Source: Gammaproteobacteria bacterium HGW-Gammaproteobacteria-13 | Lineage (GTDB): Bacteria > Pseudomonadota > Gammaproteobacteria > Pseudomonadales > Pseudomonadaceae | Assembly (NCBI GenBank): GCA_002840155.1 | Contig: PGZH01000002.1 | Location: 1 to 64,000, forward strand | Direction: 5' to 3' | Length of the DNA: 64,000 nucleotides | Shown: one piece after another, positions 62,410-64,000 of the stretch | How positions within the stretch are numbered: the stretch's first letter is position 1 | Layout: each line of letters starts with the position of its first letter | The notes under the pieces: generated by a model | Database searches by the model: none | Seen by the model: only the letters and a program-made list of their open reading frames with translations | Told to the model about the DNA's origin: nothing | Made by a program: the position numbers and the translations under genes

Positions 62410-63483
62410 ATGGCTAGAACACTGACCACCCGCTTTTCCACCTTCGCTTTAGCTGCCGCGCTAGGCACGGCAAGTTTCGCCGCCAGCGCGCAGGAAACTC
62501 TCACCGTGGTGTCATGGGGCGGTGCCTACGGCGCGGCCCAGCAGAAACACGTTATCGACCCGTTTATGAAAGACACCGGCAACAAGGTGCTGTTCGAGGA
62601 CTACACCGGCGGTGTGGCCGAGATCAAAGCCCAGGTCGAGTCCGGCAATATCCAGTGGGACGTGGTCGACTTCGAGGTAATCGACCTTGAGCGCGCCTGC
62701 TCCGAAGGCCTGCTAGAAAGCATCCCGCGTGACATCCTGCCACCAGGCGTGGACGGCGTACCGGCCGAGAAGGACTTTATCCCCGAAGCCCTGGCCAGTG
62801 AGTGCGCGGTCGGCAATATCGTCTGGTCGGTGGTGTTCGCCTACAACGAGAAAACCATCGGCGGCACCAAGGCCGCGAGCATCAGCGACTTCTTCGACAC
62901 CAGCAAAATTGCCGGCAAACGTGCCCTGCGCAAACGCCCACAGGTGAACATGGAATGGGCGCTGCTGGCTGACGGTGTGCCACCGGCCGAAGTCTATGAC
63001 GTGCTGTCCACCCCGCAAGGCCAGGCCCGCGCCTTCGCCAAGCTGGACACCATCAAGAAGGACATCGTCTGGTTCGACTCCTGGTCGCAGGCCCCACAAC
63101 TGCTCAACGATGGCGGCGCAGTGCTGGTGCAATCGGCCAACGGCCGCTTCTATGACGCCATCCGCCAGGAAAACAAACCCTTCGTTATTGTCTGGGACGG
63201 CCACGTCTACGACCTCGACGCCTGGGCCATCGTCAAAGGCTCGCCGAAAAAGGACCTGGCACTGAAGTTTATTGCCTACGCCACTGGCTCCACCCCACTG
63301 GCAGGCATGCCGGACGTGGCCTACGGCCCGACCCGCAAATCCTCCATGCCGCTGGCCGACCAGAGCGCCGCACCGCACCTGCCGACCGCTCACCTGAGCA
63401 AAGGCATCCAGGCCGGTTCGGACTTCTGGGCTGACTATGGCGAATCCCTCGGTGAGAAATTCAACGAGTGGCTGTTGAAGTAA
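62410..63483 (+). CDS. polyamine-type periplasmic binding protein (PotD-like)
   Basis: A 357-residue exported solute-binding protein. The signal peptide ends FAASA. The mature start ETLTVVSWGGAYGAAQQKHVIDPF is typical of PotD/PotF-family proteins, and the WDVVDFEVID and AYNEKTIGG segments are also family features. The ligand could be a polyamine or a related amine; the binding residues cannot be assigned with confidence. It lies 26 bp after the ATPase gene. Confidence 0.88.
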   Translation: MARTLTTRFSTFALAAALGTASFAASAQETLTVVSWGGAYGAAQQKHVIDPFMKDTGNKVLFEDYTGGVAEIKAQVESGNIQWDVVDFEVIDLERACSEGLLESIPRDILPPGVDGVPAEKDFIPEALASECAVGNIVWSVVFAYNEKTIGGTKAASISDFFDTSKIAGKRALRKRPQVNMEWALLADGVPPAEVYDVLSTPQGQARAFAKLDTIKKDIVWFDSWSQAPQLLNDGGAVLVQSANGRFYDAIRQENKPFVIVWDGHVYDLDAWAIVKGSPKKDLALKFIAYATGSTPLAGMPDVAYGPTRKSSMPLADQSAAPHLPTAHLSKGIQAGSDFWADYGESLGEKFNEWLLK

Positions 63484-63490
63484 CCCGCTA

Positions 63491-63518
63491 TGACCCCTCT
63501 CCTGCCGGAGAGGGGTCA
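63491..63518 (+). promoter_or_regulatory. intercistronic hairpin after the binding-protein gene
   Basis: TGACCCCTCTCC and GGAGAGGGGTCA form a perfect 12-bp stem with a TGCC loop, 7 bp after the stop. No T run follows (GGATTTTCGGAG), so it is likely an mRNA stabiliser that raises binding-protein over permease expression. Confidence 0.6.
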
Positions 63519-63537
63519 GGATTTTCGGAGTAACGCC

Positions 63538-64000
63538 TTGTCCTCCCTCACGTCTACCGAAGCCAGCCAAGCCTCCAGCGCTCGCAACAAGAAACGCCTC
63601 ACCGCCTTTCTGTTCGTCGTGCCGCTGCTGGTGTTTATCCTGCTGACCTTCGTCGCACCGATTGCCAGCATGCTCTGGCGCAGCGTCCATCACCCGACGG
63701 TGGCCGCCCTGATTCCGCTGACCCTGCACGAGCTACAACGCTGGGACGGCAAAGCCACACCCGATCAACAGACCCTGAGCGTGTTCGCCCAGGAGCTGCA
63801 CAGCCTGGCCAAAGAGCGTCAGTCCGGCAAACTGGCCGAAGAGTTCAACCGCGCCTCGGCGGGCATGTCCAGCGTGGTCAAAGCCAGCGCGCGCAAGCTC
63901 AGCCGACTGCAAGACGAGCAACTGCAGCAAGAGGGCGCAGACATCCTGCTCAAGTCACACCGCAACTGGAACAAGCCGGAAATCTGGTACGCCATCCAGC
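63538..64000 (+). CDS. ABC transporter permease, 5-prime part (truncated by window)
   Basis: The first 154 codons of a permease, cut by the window end. The start is TTG 63538 with GGAG upstream. The protein begins LSSLTSTEASQ (Met in vivo), with a first membrane helix at about 23-42 (LTAFLFVVPLLVFILLTFVAP). A long polar segment, about 45-154 and still open at the edge, follows the helix and contains LHSLAKERQSGKLAEEFNRA. This extended loop before the remaining helices is seen in some polyamine-group permeases of Pseudomonas. It completes the ATPase, binding protein, permease order. Confidence 0.85.
   Translation, partial: MSSLTSTEASQASSARNKKRLTAFLFVVPLLVFILLTFVAPIASMLWRSVHHPTVAALIPLTLHELQRWDGKATPDQQTLSVFAQELHSLAKERQSGKLAEEFNRASAGMSSVVKASARKLSRLQDEQLQQEGADILLKSHRNWNKPEIWYAIQ

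Overview
The window is a GC-rich, densely coded gammaproteobacterial chromosome segment that I assign to Pseudomonas (or a very close relative). The basis is gene content and order: pilU-pilT, yggS-proC-yggT-yggU, metX-metW-DUF4426-rdgB-hemW, trmB-thiG-thiS, mtgA, rpoH-ftsX-ftsE-ftsY, a pair of M16 peptidases with rsmD, then a TetR/aldehyde dehydrogenase/GMC block, coaD, a YfhL-type ferredoxin, a gamma-glutamyltransferase and mutM. From memory this is the backbone of the pilT-to-mutM region of P. aeruginosa. Translation starts below were moved from the longest frame to the start supported by a ribosome binding site, family length or overlap with the upstream gene.

Layout. 1-9.8 kb: TM2 protein, a radical SAM/DUF4130 putative DNA-repair pair, twitching motility ATPases, proline and PLP genes, and a dynamin-like GTPase. 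9.8-10.14 kb: a 331-bp non-coding, TA-flanked element with terminal inverted repeats (MITE-like), just upstream of metX. 10.2-14.5 kb: metX to hemW and a DUF3392 membrane protein. 14.8-20.4 kb: an accessory block with a type II secretin (GspD) carrying a C-terminal SPOR-like domain, a membrane-anchored protein resembling a metalloprotease pro-domain, a secreted metzincin protease with two putative carbohydrate-binding modules, and a short GspC. I read this as a self-contained orphan GspCD secretion pair with its own substrate and a trans-acting propeptide. 20.4-30.3 kb: backbone genes again. 30.5-34.2 kb: a TorF-type porin, an amidohydrolase and a LysR regulator. 34.4-39.2 kb: M16 peptidase pair, rsmD, a small membrane protein and a YheT-type hydrolase.

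39.2-49.1 kb is the most unusual part: nine genes on the minus strand forming a probable class II microcin system. They are HlyD/CvaA-like adaptor, a 62-residue stand-alone LuxR-type DNA-binding domain, a large periplasmic M16 peptidase, a two-helix putative immunity protein overlapping a Gly/Ala-rich precursor with a microcin V-like 15-residue leader, a JmjC/ROX-type oxygenase with an intact iron triad, a C39-peptidase ABC exporter and a TolC-like outer-membrane protein. The AT-rich promoter region of the peptide genes has an 8-bp tandem repeat and two related palindromes. The predicted mature peptide has no Lys, Arg or His, so the oxygenase cannot be acting on the residues usual for its family if the peptide is its substrate.

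49.3-64 kb: TetR with a perfect operator palindrome sitting in the spacer of the divergent aldehyde dehydrogenase promoter, a Tat-signal small subunit plus GMC oxidoreductase, coaD, ferredoxin, ggt, an acyltransferase, mutM, an HDOD protein, rlmI, and the start of a polyamine-type ABC transporter operon cut by the window end. Two copies of a nested palindromic repeat lie at 52.2 and 54.9 kb. I saw no tRNA, rRNA, CRISPR array, transposase or prophage gene.
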